A stretch of 64,000 nt of DNA from Treponema sp. Its GTDB lineage: Bacteria > Spirochaetota > Spirochaetia > Treponematales > Treponemataceae. The translations under genes were made by a program, and so were the position numbers. Within the stretch, counting starts at the first letter, position 1; the number at the start of each line of letters is the position of its first letter. Where the stretch lies: positions 4,000-67,999 of the forward strand of contig JAFZKN010000002.1 of the NCBI GenBank assembly GCA_017553635.1, in the 5' to 3' direction. This document shows, one piece after another, positions 54,571-63,480 of this stretch. The notes under the pieces were generated by a model. That model searched no databases. It was not told where the DNA came from and saw only the letters and a list, made by a program, of their open reading frames with translations.

Positions 54571-55905
54571 CTACTCTTTTGTTTCTGAGTCCTGAGATTC
54601 TTCAAGCACAACAGGATTTTTTTCTTTCCATACTTCACAGAGAGTGTTGTGAGGAATAAGAAGAGGGCTGTCTGTTCCAAAACCGAGTAAAAGACCGTTG
54701 CAGTTTTCATATTCAGGATTGTTGCAAATCATGTAAAAGACATTCTGCATTGATGCAATGAACGGTTCTGACTTTTGAAGTTCATCCTGCCATCCGTCGT
54801 TTGATATGTCAATTCCCGAAAGTGTACAGTATGCAGGAATATCCCAAGCCGGAATATACTGGTGTTCATACATATTGGAAATATCAAGAATTACATAAGA
54901 TTCGCTGTCATAAAGCATGCGTGCAAGGTCAAGAAGCTTTTCTGTATCAGAAGTGTCATTAATAAAATATCCGCCAAAGCCCTCAGCTTCCAGCGTATCA
55001 ATGTCTTCTAAATCAGAATTACTTTTTTCTTTATACGACGAACCGAGAAGCTGTTTTATTTCGTCACCGCTAAATTCGTAAGTGTCTTTTGAATCAACAA
55101 AAACAAATTCTACGTTTTCTTCAACTGCTCTTTTAAGAATATTTGAAACTTTATCTTTTACAAAAGACTGGCTGTCATCCTGATTAAGATACATATAATA
55201 AAAATAATCATCACCGTATCCCGAGCCAAGAGAAAATTTTACTTCCTTATTAAGAAAGTCTTCATTAAAGATTTTTTTAACCTTACTGTTTTTTAAACCA
55301 TTTGCAACTTTATAACTGGAAGTAAAGCCATAAACATCATTAAGGAAAAATGAAGAAGCAGAATAATAACATGCAATACCTGCAATTAAAATTGTAAGTA
55401 CAAAAATAAATACCGGCGGCTTTTCTTTTTCTTCACCATCAGAAGCAGAAACACTTTCATCAAATTCTTCTGGAGAACCTTTTTTAATAAATAAATAGAT
55501 AAGGTCAATCAATGCCCTTATAATAAGTCCTGCACATAAAATAAAAGCAGAGAGCTTTGCAAAACCAGGTGCTAAAATCCATTTATCAAGAATCATAATG
55601 TAAACAGAAAGGGCAAATCCTAAAATAGGAAATGCAATCTGAATGATTTTTCCAAACAGCGGTGAATCTGCATAAATAGTTTTACCTATTTCTTTAAATT
55701 CAGCAAAATCAAGATTTCCCGGATCTCCATGCGAAATCAGAACTGCAGCTGCATAAAAAAAGAGTGTTGATCCGATAATAAAAAGTTTTGCGTAATACTT
55801 GTCTGCATTAATATCAAGCGCCTGCGACATGGCAACAACAATAGCTGCAAGAGCCAGTTCTGCAAGTGAATAAAGATAAAGTTTTAAATAACCCTTATTT
55901 TTCAT
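54571..55905 (-). CDS. Unrecognised membrane protein, 444 residues
   Basis: I do not recognise a family. The first 190 residues hold about five hydrophobic helices (near 10-30, 40-58, 87-107, 114-137, 166-185) with an acidic linker, and residues 200-430 form a soluble domain rich in Asp, Glu and Tyr with several hydrophobic strands ('VEFVFVDSKD', 'SYVILDISNMY', 'LLLGFGTDSP'). The topology suggests a membrane-anchored domain of unknown role. It starts 10 nt downstream of the GH3 gene and is probably co-transcribed with it. Confidence 0.65.
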   Translation of the reverse strand: MKNKGYLKLYLYSLAELALAAIVVAMSQALDINADKYYAKLFIIGSTLFFYAAAVLISHGDPGNLDFAEFKEIGKTIYADSPLFGKIIQIAFPILGFALSVYIMILDKWILAPGFAKLSAFILCAGLIIRALIDLIYLFIKKGSPEEFDESVSASDGEEKEKPPVFIFVLTILIAGIACYYSASSFFLNDVYGFTSSYKVANGLKNSKVKKIFNEDFLNKEVKFSLGSGYGDDYFYYMYLNQDDSQSFVKDKVSNILKRAVEENVEFVFVDSKDTYEFSGDEIKQLLGSSYKEKSNSDLEDIDTLEAEGFGGYFINDTSDTEKLLDLARMLYDSESYVILDISNMYEHQYIPAWDIPAYCTLSGIDISNDGWQDELQKSEPFIASMQNVFYMICNNPEYENCNGLLLGFGTDSPLLIPHNTLCEVWKEKNPVVLEESQDSETKE

Positions 55906-55915
55906 AAATAGGCTC

Positions 55916-57742
55916 CTATTTTTTAGGAATTGTAATCGGTAAAACCCCCTCCGGATTTACCTGTCCTGAGATTACAGCCGCCATTGCTTCCAAGCTGAAC
56001 GGAGAATAACTGTAACCAAAAAGAACTGTATCTGCCCAATCAAGATTAAAACTCAAAACAGGAGACATAATTGAAAATACTACAATCTGTTTTCCGCGTT
56101 CCTTAAGAGGCTTTAATGATTCAGCAATTTTATAAGAATTTTTATCCCAAACACAGATGAAAATCGTATCACACGTTGCAGCAACAGAAGGCATGTTGTC
56201 TATCCAGTACTGCGTTTCATTCGGTCCGACATTGTAAGAAATTCTTACATCGGCTGTTAAAGGATAATATTTTTTCATTCCGGAAAAGAACGAAGGCTCA
56301 GAACCTGCAAGCAGTACTTTTTTATTTTCTGACGGAACAAAAGGATAACCGTCTGCTTTATAAAAAGTAATTGAACGGCATGCCTGGTCAAAAAAGAATT
56401 TCTGTCCTTCCCTGTCAGGAACAAGCTCTGCAATTTTATTTACATCAGGATAAAGCGGAGCCGACTGTGAGTTTTTAAAATAATTCAACTTAATTTCTAT
56501 TACGCGTCGTGCTGCACGCTCAACCTTTGCACGGAACTCAGGATTTGTCCTCATGCGTTCAAGATTACTTGTCCAGAGAGGCTCATCAAGCTGTGCAGTT
56601 GTCGAAGAAATTACGATATCGTTTCCCGCATCAATTGCCATGCGGAATGCATTCTTTAATGAACCTGCATAAAGTGTATCGCCGTTCATCATCATGTCAT
56701 CAGTTATGATAAGACCTTTATAGCCAAGCTGCTTTCTTAAAATCTCCTGAAGAAAAAATTCAGAAAGGGAAGCAGGCTCGCCGTTTTCCCTGATTTTAGG
56801 AAAGCTCAAATGTCCTGACATGATTGCAGGAATGTCTGCGTTGATTAAATATTTAAACGGAACAAGCTCGCGATTTTCAAAGGTTTCTAAATCTGCCTGA
56901 ATGCTTGGAAGATAAACGTGCGAATCGTTTTCTGTATCTCCGTGCCCCGGAAAATGCTTTGCAGTAGGAATGATTCCTGCATCCATACTTCCTGCAGCAA
57001 ACGCAACTCCTAAAAGCCCTGCCTTCTGCGGATCTTCTCCAAATGAACGCGTTCCGATGATAGTTGATTTCTGATCTGTAAATAAATCTACAGTCGGTGC
57101 AAAATTTAAATTTATTCCGAGTGCTGCAATTTCGCGGCAGATATAAAATGCCGACCAGTATGAATCAATCGGATAACCTCCGGCACCGATACTCAAATTT
57201 CCTGGAGTGATGCTTGTGCTTCCTTTAACGTGTCTTATCCATCCGCCTTCCTGGTCAGTTGCAACAAAAAGCGGAATTTTAAATCTTCTTGTCTGAGCTT
57301 TTTTCTGCAAAGCAGCAATTGATTTTGCAACAAGAATTGTGTTGTCTGTATTCCATCCGAAAACCTTTACACTTCCAAGTCCGCGTTCTAAAACCCACGA
57401 GTTAAGTAAATCAGAAGGCTCAGCACCTGCCCATCCGAACATAAGAATCTGCGAATAGAGTTCTTCGTCAGTCATTCTTTTTGCAATGACATACGCAAGT
57501 TCAGCATTAGGATAATCGCTCCAGAAATTTATGTCGTCAGGATATTTTGAAAGGTCAAGATTTAAATCTACATCGGCACTGTTATGCGAAATCGTGCTCA
57601 TTAAATTTTTATCTGTCTTTTTATTTTTTAAAGCTGAATTTTCATAAGAAGGTGAACTCTGACAAAAAACTGACGGGCATGTTAAAAACAAAAGCGTGAG
57701 AAAAAATATATAAAAACTATTTTTAACTTTTTTCAAATTCAT
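55916..57742 (-). CDS. Glycoside hydrolase family 3 (beta-N-acetylhexosaminidase-like)
   Basis: This 608-residue protein has a signal peptide (residues 1-28) and a GH3 domain. The NagZ-type catalytic His/Asp loop is 'KHFPGHGDTENDSH', and the nucleophile Asp is in 'GLIITDDMMMNG'. 'FVATDQEGGWIRHVKG' is the conserved N-terminal part. A second alpha/beta domain occupies about 430-600. As an exported enzyme it could cleave beta-linked GlcNAc in cell-wall fragments or diet glycans. It is downstream of trxB by 14 nt on the same strand. Confidence 0.9.
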   Translation of the reverse strand: MNLKKVKNSFYIFFLTLLFLTCPSVFCQSSPSYENSALKNKKTDKNLMSTISHNSADVDLNLDLSKYPDDINFWSDYPNAELAYVIAKRMTDEELYSQILMFGWAGAEPSDLLNSWVLERGLGSVKVFGWNTDNTILVAKSIAALQKKAQTRRFKIPLFVATDQEGGWIRHVKGSTSITPGNLSIGAGGYPIDSYWSAFYICREIAALGINLNFAPTVDLFTDQKSTIIGTRSFGEDPQKAGLLGVAFAAGSMDAGIIPTAKHFPGHGDTENDSHVYLPSIQADLETFENRELVPFKYLINADIPAIMSGHLSFPKIRENGEPASLSEFFLQEILRKQLGYKGLIITDDMMMNGDTLYAGSLKNAFRMAIDAGNDIVISSTTAQLDEPLWTSNLERMRTNPEFRAKVERAARRVIEIKLNYFKNSQSAPLYPDVNKIAELVPDREGQKFFFDQACRSITFYKADGYPFVPSENKKVLLAGSEPSFFSGMKKYYPLTADVRISYNVGPNETQYWIDNMPSVAATCDTIFICVWDKNSYKIAESLKPLKERGKQIVVFSIMSPVLSFNLDWADTVLFGYSYSPFSLEAMAAVISGQVNPEGVLPITIPKK

Positions 57743-57756
57743 TTTAAAACCAGATT

Positions 57757-58695
57757 TTATTTTTTATCATCTTTAATTTTCATGACGTAAGAAATTGCTG
57801 AATGCGCTGCAATCGCACCATCGCTTACTGCAGTTACAACCTGGCGGAACGGCTTTGAACGGATGTCACCTGCTGCGTACATTCCGCTCATAAGAGTCTG
57901 CATTTCATCATCTGTTTTAATGTAACCACCTTCATCTTTAGGAAGCATTTCAACAAGCTCTGTAACAGGATGCATTCCGGCAAAAATAAAAACTGCATCA
58001 CACGAATGCTCAGTAACGGCGGCGTCGACAGTGCTTTCCAACTCAATCGACTGAACACGGCCCTCACCCTTTATCTGTTTAACTTTCGAATTAAAAATTA
58101 CTTTAACCTTTGGATTTGCAAGAAGTCTGTCTGCAACTGCTTTCTGCGCACGAAGAGTATCGCGTCTGTGAACAAGAGTAATGTCATCGCTCAGTGTCGA
58201 AAGGAACATTGCTTCGTCACACGCACTGTCTCCGCCGCCTATTACGAAAATCTTTTTTCCTTTAAAGAAAGGTCCGTCGCATGTAGCGCAGTATGAAACA
58301 CCGCGGCCTTCAAGTTCTGCTTCGCCAGGTACACCAAGCTTTCTGTGACTTGCACCTGTTGCAATTAAAAGTGCGTAAGAAGAATATTTTTCTTTTCCGC
58401 AGTAAACCGTAAAAACGTCAGAAATTTTATCGATTGACGAAACCGCCTTCTGAATTACAACAGCACCAAAGCTTTCTGCCTGTTCTTTCATGTTGACGCA
58501 GAACTGAGTGCCCGACACAGAAGGATAAAGTCCCGGATAATTTTCGAGAGTCGGAATCGTAAGTGCCTGACCGCCCGGCATCGAAACGTCAATAACCAGC
58601 GTCTTAAGCCCGCCGCGCGCTGCATACTGGGCACTTGAAAGCCCCGCAACCCCGGCACCAATTATTATATAATCGTAAAAAGTTTCTTCACTCAT
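57757..58695 (-). CDS. trxB: Thioredoxin reductase
   Basis: This 312-residue flavoenzyme reduces thioredoxin with NADPH. FAD-binding 'YIIIGAGVAGLSSAQYAA', the redox pair C136-A-T-C139 and the NADPH-binding 'VIGGGDSACDEAMFL' are all in place; 'YAAGDIRSKPFRQVVTA' closes the FAD site. The open frame reaches 58779, but the ATG at 58695 starts the protein at the usual position. An extended -10 (TGCTATAAT) lies 7 nt before that ATG with no ribosome-binding site. Confidence 0.94.
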   Translation of the reverse strand: MSEETFYDYIIIGAGVAGLSSAQYAARGGLKTLVIDVSMPGGQALTIPTLENYPGLYPSVSGTQFCVNMKEQAESFGAVVIQKAVSSIDKISDVFTVYCGKEKYSSYALLIATGASHRKLGVPGEAELEGRGVSYCATCDGPFFKGKKIFVIGGGDSACDEAMFLSTLSDDITLVHRRDTLRAQKAVADRLLANPKVKVIFNSKVKQIKGEGRVQSIELESTVDAAVTEHSCDAVFIFAGMHPVTELVEMLPKDEGGYIKTDDEMQTLMSGMYAAGDIRSKPFRQVVTAVSDGAIAAHSAISYVMKIKDDKK

Positions 58696-58702
58696 GGCGG
58701 GC

Positions 58703-58708
58703 ATTATA
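58703..58708 (-). promoter_or_regulatory. Extended -10 of trxB, apparently leaderless
   Basis: The complement of 58703-58708 reads TATAAT, preceded by TGC (extended -10). The ATG at 58695 lies 7 nt downstream. No clear -35 or Shine-Dalgarno box is seen, as expected for an extended -10 promoter with a leaderless mRNA. Confidence 0.6.
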
Positions 58709-58747
58709 GCATGAAAAACAAGGCTAAAACTAGTAGGAGAGAGGGAT

Positions 58748-58886
58748 AAAAAAAGGAGGCCGTAGCCTCCTCTTGTCATTTGTGATTACTATTTATATTC
58801 ACGCAAAAATTTCAATGAATATAAAAGCATTTTGCGGAAACTAAAAGTTTCCTTGTTAGCAGGTTGACCGCAAAAATTAATCAGTT
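58748..58886 (-). ncRNA. tracrRNA of the type II-C CRISPR system
   Basis: The minus strand carries, 5' to 3', an anti-repeat (58886-58855), a hairpin GGAAACT/AGTTTCC (58836-58852), a 10-bp stem TTTATATTCA/TGAATATAAA (58792-58801, 58816-58825) and a terminator stem GGAGGC/GCCTCC (58755-58770) followed by seven T. The anti-repeat matches 27 of 28 bases of the CRISPR repeat, with one mismatch at 58871 and an extra base at 58858 before three further matches. A consensus promoter ends about 6 nt before it. The RNA would be about 139 nt, guide crRNA binding and be recognised by Cas9. Confidence 0.88.
58755..58770 (-). terminator. tracrRNA terminator
   Basis: GGAGGC and GCCTCC form a perfect 6-bp stem with a 4-nt loop, followed on the minus strand by seven T (A-run at 58748-58754). 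Confidence 0.85.
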
Positions 58887-58891
58887 GTTTA

Positions 58892-58920
58892 AATATAAAC
58901 CAGTAAATAAAATTTGTCAA
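58892..58920 (-). promoter_or_regulatory. tracrRNA promoter
   Basis: On the minus strand TTGACA (complement of 58915-58920), 17 bp, TATATT (complement of 58892-58897). Transcription would begin near 58885, right at the start of the anti-repeat. Confidence 0.75.
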
Positions 58921-58942
58921 ATTTGAGATGGAATGCTATACT
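58914..58942 (+). promoter_or_regulatory. cas9 promoter overlapping the tracrRNA -35
   Basis: TTGTCA at 58914-58919, 17 bp, TATACT at 58937-58942 with an extended TGC. Five of its six -35 bases are also the tracrRNA -35. An AGAGG ribosome-binding site follows before the ATG at 58958. Confidence 0.65.
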
Positions 58943-58957
58943 TAAGTAGAGGTTTAT

Positions 58958-61900
58958 ATGAAATATCGACTGGGTTTAGATTTAGGAACAAATTCCATCG
59001 GCTGGAGTATTTTTTCACTTGATGACGAAAATAATGTTATCGAACTTAAAGATTTAGGAGTAAGAATCTTTTCAGACGGAAGAGATCCAAAAACCAAGGA
59101 ACCACTTGCAGTCGCACGCAGAACTGCGCGTTCACAAAGAAAACTCATATATCGAAGAAAAATTCGAAGAAAACAAGTATTTAGATTATTACTGTCACAA
59201 AGTCTTTTCCCTGCTGCAAAAGAAGAATGTCTTTCACTAAAATCTGCCAATCCATATAAATTAAGAATTAAGGCACTTGACGAAAAGCTAGAACCTTATG
59301 AACTGGGAAGAGCATTGTTCAATCTTGCAGTTAGAAGAGGATTTAAAAGTAATAGAAAAGATGGGTCCAGAGAAGAAACTTCTGAAAAAAAAACGACAGG
59401 TGAAATTAAATCACAAGCTGATATGCAAAATGCTTTAGACAAAGCAATAAAAGAAAGCGGATACCGAACTATTACAGAATTTCTATATAAAATGCAGGAT
59501 AAAAATGGCGGAACAAGATTTACGCCAGGGAGAATGACATATTATCCTACTCGGAAAATGTATGAAGATGAATTTAATAAAATTCGTTCTGCACAAGAAA
59601 AGTATTATCCTACAATAGATTGGGATGCAATCTTTAAAGCAATATTTTATCAACGTCCTTTAAAAGCACAGCAACGCGGTTACTGTATCTATGAAAAAGA
59701 CAAGGAGAGAACCTTTAAAGCAATGCCATGCGCTCAGAAGTTAAGAATTCTGCAAGACATTGGAAACCTTGCCTATTATGACGGTATTTCAAAGGTTAAA
59801 AAAGAATTAAATGATGACCAGGATAAAATTTTATATGACTTATTCAATTCAAAAGACAAAGTTTCTTTTGACCAGATTAGAAAAGCATTGAACTTGCCAG
59901 AAACATATTCTTTTAACCTAGAAGAAAACCGAGATTCGTTAATTGGAAATCCTACCGCTGTAAAAATGAGGAGCAAAAATCGATTTGGAAAGCTTTGGGA
60001 CAATATACCACTTGAAGAGCAGGACTTAATTGTTGAAACAATTATTACAGCAGACGAAGACGAAGCAGTTTACGAAGTAATAAAAAAATACAATCTTTCA
60101 CAAGAGCAAAACGATTTTATCGTAACAAATACAATTCTTCAATCCGGAACAACGATGCTTTGCAAAGAAGTTTCAGAAAAACTTGTAAAAAGAATGGAAG
60201 ATATTGCAGATTTAAAATATGACAAAGCCGTTGAAAGTTTAGGATACGTTTTTTCTGATCAGACCATTGAAAAATGCGATTCCCTGCCCTACTATGGGAA
60301 AATTCTCAAGGGTTCAACAATGGGAGTTGACTCGTCTGCACCAGAAACAGATCCTGAAAAAAGATATGGCAAAATCAGTAATCCTACAGTTCATGTTGCA
60401 CTAAATCAAACAAGAGTTGTTGTAAATGCCTTAATAAAAGAATATGGGAAACCATCTCAGATTGCAATTGAATTAAGCAGGGACTTAAAAAACAGCGTCG
60501 CTGAAAAAGCAGAAATTGCAAGAAAGCAAAATCAAAGAGCTAAAGAAAATATTGCGATTAATGAATCCATTACAGATTTGTATAATAAAGCATTTCCGGG
60601 AAAGACTTTTTACCCTAACAGAAATGACAGATTAAAATACAGATTATGGCAGGAACTTGGACTAGGATGTAAATGTCTTTATTGTGGTAAAGGTATTACT
60701 GCATCAGAACTTTTTACTAAAGAAATAGAAATAGAACATATCCTCCCATTTAGCAGAACTTTATTAGATTCTGAATCAAATCTAACTGTTGCTCACTCAA
60801 GTTGTAATGCATTTAAAGCAGAACGATCTCCATACGAAGCCTTTGGCTCAAATCCTAAAGGTTATAATTGGACAGAAATTGTACAGCGCGCAAATCAGTT
60901 AAAAAATACATCAAAGAAAAATAAATTTTCTCCAACTGCAATGGAAACTTTTGAAAAAGATTCAAGTTTCATACAGAGACAGCTTACAGACAATCAGTAC
61001 ATTGCAAAGGCTGCTTTAAGATATTTAAAATGTTTGGTTGAAAAACCAAGTGATGTATGGGCAACAAATGGTAGCATGACAAAACTCCTTCGCGATAAAT
61101 GGGAAATGGATTCTATTTTATGTCGCAAATTCACAGAAAAAGAAGTTGCTATTCTAGGATTAAAGCCTGAGCAAATTGGCAATTATAAGAAAAACCGCTT
61201 TGACCACAGACATCACGCTGTTGACGCTGTTGTAATAGGGCTTACAGACAGAAGCCTTGTTCAAAAATTAGCTACTAAAAATTCTCATAAGCAAAACAGA
61301 ATTGAAATTCCAGAATTTCCAATTTATAGAAATGAGCTGGTAGATAAAGTCAAAAATATAGTAGTAAGTTTTAAGCCCGACCATGGAGCAGAAGGTAAAC
61401 TTTCTAAAGAAACCTTACTTGGAAGAATTAAAATACATGGAAAAGAAACTTTTGTATGCAGAGAAAGTATTGTTTCTCTTTCTGAAAAGAATCTCGATGA
61501 TATTGTAGATGAAAAAATAAGAGCACAGGTAAAACAATTTGTTTCTAAACACTCTGATGAAAAAATTGATTCTATACTTACACAATTTTCAAAAGAAACC
61601 GGTATTAAAAAAATACGATGCATAAACAGAGTTCAAACACCAATAGAAATTACTTCAGGACTTGTACCACGGTATCTTGCACCAGAAGATTATTTTGCAG
61701 CAGTTGTCTGGGAAATACCCGGCGATAAAAAAACATATAAAGCTCAATATATACGAAGAAATGAGGTTGAAAGGAATTCCAAAGGTCTTAATGTAGTAAA
61801 AACTTCTGTTTTAGAGTGTGGGAAACCACATCCTGCTGCAAAACAGATTTGTCTTCTTCATAAAGATGACTATCTGGAATTTACTGATAATGGGAAAATG

Positions 61901-62131
61901 CACTTATGTAGAATTGCAGGATATGCTGCAACAAATAATAAACTTGATATTAGACCTATTCATTCTGTATCCTATTGTGCAGATTGGATTTATTCAACAA
62001 ATGAAAATATGCTCGTTGGATATTGGAAACCAACCCCATCTCAAAATTGGATTTCCGTAAATGTTCTTTTTTCTCAACTCCAAGCTCATCCTGTCACAGT
62101 TTCTCCAATAGGACATATCTTTAGAAAATAA
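58958..62131 (+). CDS. cas9: CRISPR-associated endonuclease Cas9, type II-C
   Basis: This 1057-residue RNA-guided nuclease cuts both strands of target DNA. RuvC-I holds D8 in 'GLDLGTNSIGWS'; an Arg-rich bridge helix follows (about 48-72); RuvC-II has E505 in 'IAIELSRD'; the HNH domain has H594 and N617; RuvC-III has H753 and D756 in 'HHAVDAVVIG'. All catalytic residues are intact. C571, C573 and C576 with C616 in the HNH could bind zinc. The small size and lack of csn2 or cas4 place it in II-C. It precedes cas1 by 44 nt. The PAM cannot be told from sequence. Confidence 0.97.
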   Translation: MKYRLGLDLGTNSIGWSIFSLDDENNVIELKDLGVRIFSDGRDPKTKEPLAVARRTARSQRKLIYRRKIRRKQVFRLLLSQSLFPAAKEECLSLKSANPYKLRIKALDEKLEPYELGRALFNLAVRRGFKSNRKDGSREETSEKKTTGEIKSQADMQNALDKAIKESGYRTITEFLYKMQDKNGGTRFTPGRMTYYPTRKMYEDEFNKIRSAQEKYYPTIDWDAIFKAIFYQRPLKAQQRGYCIYEKDKERTFKAMPCAQKLRILQDIGNLAYYDGISKVKKELNDDQDKILYDLFNSKDKVSFDQIRKALNLPETYSFNLEENRDSLIGNPTAVKMRSKNRFGKLWDNIPLEEQDLIVETIITADEDEAVYEVIKKYNLSQEQNDFIVTNTILQSGTTMLCKEVSEKLVKRMEDIADLKYDKAVESLGYVFSDQTIEKCDSLPYYGKILKGSTMGVDSSAPETDPEKRYGKISNPTVHVALNQTRVVVNALIKEYGKPSQIAIELSRDLKNSVAEKAEIARKQNQRAKENIAINESITDLYNKAFPGKTFYPNRNDRLKYRLWQELGLGCKCLYCGKGITASELFTKEIEIEHILPFSRTLLDSESNLTVAHSSCNAFKAERSPYEAFGSNPKGYNWTEIVQRANQLKNTSKKNKFSPTAMETFEKDSSFIQRQLTDNQYIAKAALRYLKCLVEKPSDVWATNGSMTKLLRDKWEMDSILCRKFTEKEVAILGLKPEQIGNYKKNRFDHRHHAVDAVVIGLTDRSLVQKLATKNSHKQNRIEIPEFPIYRNELVDKVKNIVVSFKPDHGAEGKLSKETLLGRIKIHGKETFVCRESIVSLSEKNLDDIVDEKIRAQVKQFVSKHSDEKIDSILTQFSKETGIKKIRCINRVQTPIEITSGLVPRYLAPEDYFAAVVWEIPGDKKTYKAQYIRRNEVERNSKGLNVVKTSVLECGKPHPAAKQICLLHKDDYLEFTDNGKMHLCRIAGYAATNNKLDIRPIHSVSYCADWIYSTNENMLVGYWKPTPSQNWISVNVLFSQLQAHPVTVSPIGHIFRK

Positions 62132-62175
62132 ACTTACGCAATCATGAAAAAATGTACTTATGCCGATAATATAGT

Positions 62176-63096
62176 GTGCTTAACAGAGTCTTAGAGATTG
62201 CAGAAGAAAATCGATATCTTTCTCTAAAGCGGGGCTTTATTGTTATCCAGCATGGAATCGAAGAATTAGGTTCGATTCCGCTGGATGACATTGCAGTATT
62301 ATTACTTTCTGCACAAAGTATTACTTTAACAAAAAACGTTTTAAATGCACTTTCTGAAAGGGGTTGCATAACAGTCTTTTGTGGCACAAATTATATTCCA
62401 TTAAGTATGGTTGTTCCTGTTGCAAGCCATACATATTTCACAAAAATCAGCAAAACACAGATAAATGCAACTGAACCATTTAAAAAACGAATCTGGCAGA
62501 AGATTGTCATTCAAAAAATAAAAAATCAGGCTTTAAGTTTAAAATATTGTAATAAAGTACTAGATGCAAAACTAATCGAAAAAATAGCTACAATGGTAAA
62601 ATCAGGCGATCCAGATAATCGAGAAGCATATGCAGCCAGAATGTATTGGAAATCTTTGTTTGGAGATTCATTTATACGGGATAAAAATGGGGATGGAATT
62701 AATTCGCTTTTAAATTATGGATATGCCATCATACGCGCCGGTATGGCAAGAGCAATTTGTGCGCATGGATTAATTCCCTCTCTTGGAATACATCATGACA
62801 ATAATTTAAACCAGTTCTGTCTTGCAGATGATTTATTTGAAATATACCGACCGATTGTTGATACATTTGTTTATAAACTTTCTGAACAAAACAAAATTGA
62901 ATTAACTTCAGAAACTAAAAAATCATTAGTAAGCCTGCTAAAAGTACAAGTAAAGACTTCTGAAGGAGAAAGCCAAGTCGTTCAAAGTATGCATTATTTG
63001 GCATCATCCTTTGTAAATGCATTGGAGGATGGAAAACCGAATATGGAATTGCCAGTTTGGGAAGGAAATGAAAATGGAATTACCATTATTGAATAG
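62176..63096 (+). CDS. cas1: CRISPR adaptation integrase Cas1
   Basis: This 306-residue metal-dependent integrase inserts new spacers with Cas2. The catalytic residues are E150 in 'NREAYAARMYW', H207 in 'LGIHHDNN' and the acidic D218-E222 cluster in 'LADDLFEIYRP', as in type II Cas1 proteins. The start is a GTG at 62176; the nearby ATG codons are out of frame. It overlaps cas2 by 23 nt, so they are translated together. Confidence 0.95.
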   Translation: MLNRVLEIAEENRYLSLKRGFIVIQHGIEELGSIPLDDIAVLLLSAQSITLTKNVLNALSERGCITVFCGTNYIPLSMVVPVASHTYFTKISKTQINATEPFKKRIWQKIVIQKIKNQALSLKYCNKVLDAKLIEKIATMVKSGDPDNREAYAARMYWKSLFGDSFIRDKNGDGINSLLNYGYAIIRAGMARAICAHGLIPSLGIHHDNNLNQFCLADDLFEIYRPIVDTFVYKLSEQNKIELTSETKKSLVSLLKVQVKTSEGESQVVQSMHYLASSFVNALEDGKPNMELPVWEGNENGITIIE

Positions 63097-63409
63097 GTAT
63101 GAACTTATGTGGATGATAGTTTTATTTGATTTACCAGTAATAGAAAAAAAAGAACGAAAAGAAGCAACGCAATTTAGAAATTTTCTATTGGACAATGGCT
63201 TTGGAATGATTCAATACTCAATTTATACAAAAATGTTTTCTGGGAAAGATGCCTGCGAAAAATACTACAAAATGATAAAAGCCAACTTGCCAAGTGAAGG
63301 AAAAGTAGATATCATTACCATAACGGATAGGCAATATGGCAATATTATTAGTTACCAGGCAGCAGAAAAAGTCGCAAAAAAAGAGCAGGAACAACTGCTT
63401 TTATTCTGA
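63074..63409 (+). CDS. cas2: CRISPR adaptation protein Cas2
   Basis: This 111-residue protein forms the dimer that bridges two Cas1 dimers. The ferredoxin-like first strand with the conserved Asp is 'WMIVLFDLP', followed by 'FRNFLLDNGFGMIQYSIYTK', typical of type II Cas2. The frame opens at 63017 within cas1; the ATG at 63074 has an AAGGA box 7 nt upstream and gives the usual N-terminus. It is the last cas gene before the array. Confidence 0.93.
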   Translation: MELPLLNRYELMWMIVLFDLPVIEKKERKEATQFRNFLLDNGFGMIQYSIYTKMFSGKDACEKYYKMIKANLPSEGKVDIITITDRQYGNIISYQAAEKVAKKEQEQLLLF

Positions 63410-63419
63410 ATTTTCTTCC

Positions 63420-63480
63420 AAAAAAATACGCCTGGCGCAATACATTTCTTTATCCTGCAAGGGATTACGCCAGGCGTATT
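63420..63480 (-). terminator. Leftward terminator at the cas-proximal end of the array
   Basis: AATACGCCTGGCG (63425-63437) and CGCCAGGCGTATT (63468-63480) form a perfect 13-bp stem with a 30-nt loop. The T-run follows only on the minus strand (A-run 63420-63426), so it ends transcription coming leftward out of the array. Its right arm includes the first three bases of repeat 1. Confidence 0.8.

Noticed and set aside
58696..58957. Csn2, Cas4 or another adaptation gene beside cas9
   Set aside because: The gap holds the tracrRNA and promoters only, and no other gene lies between cas9 and the array, so the locus is II-C.
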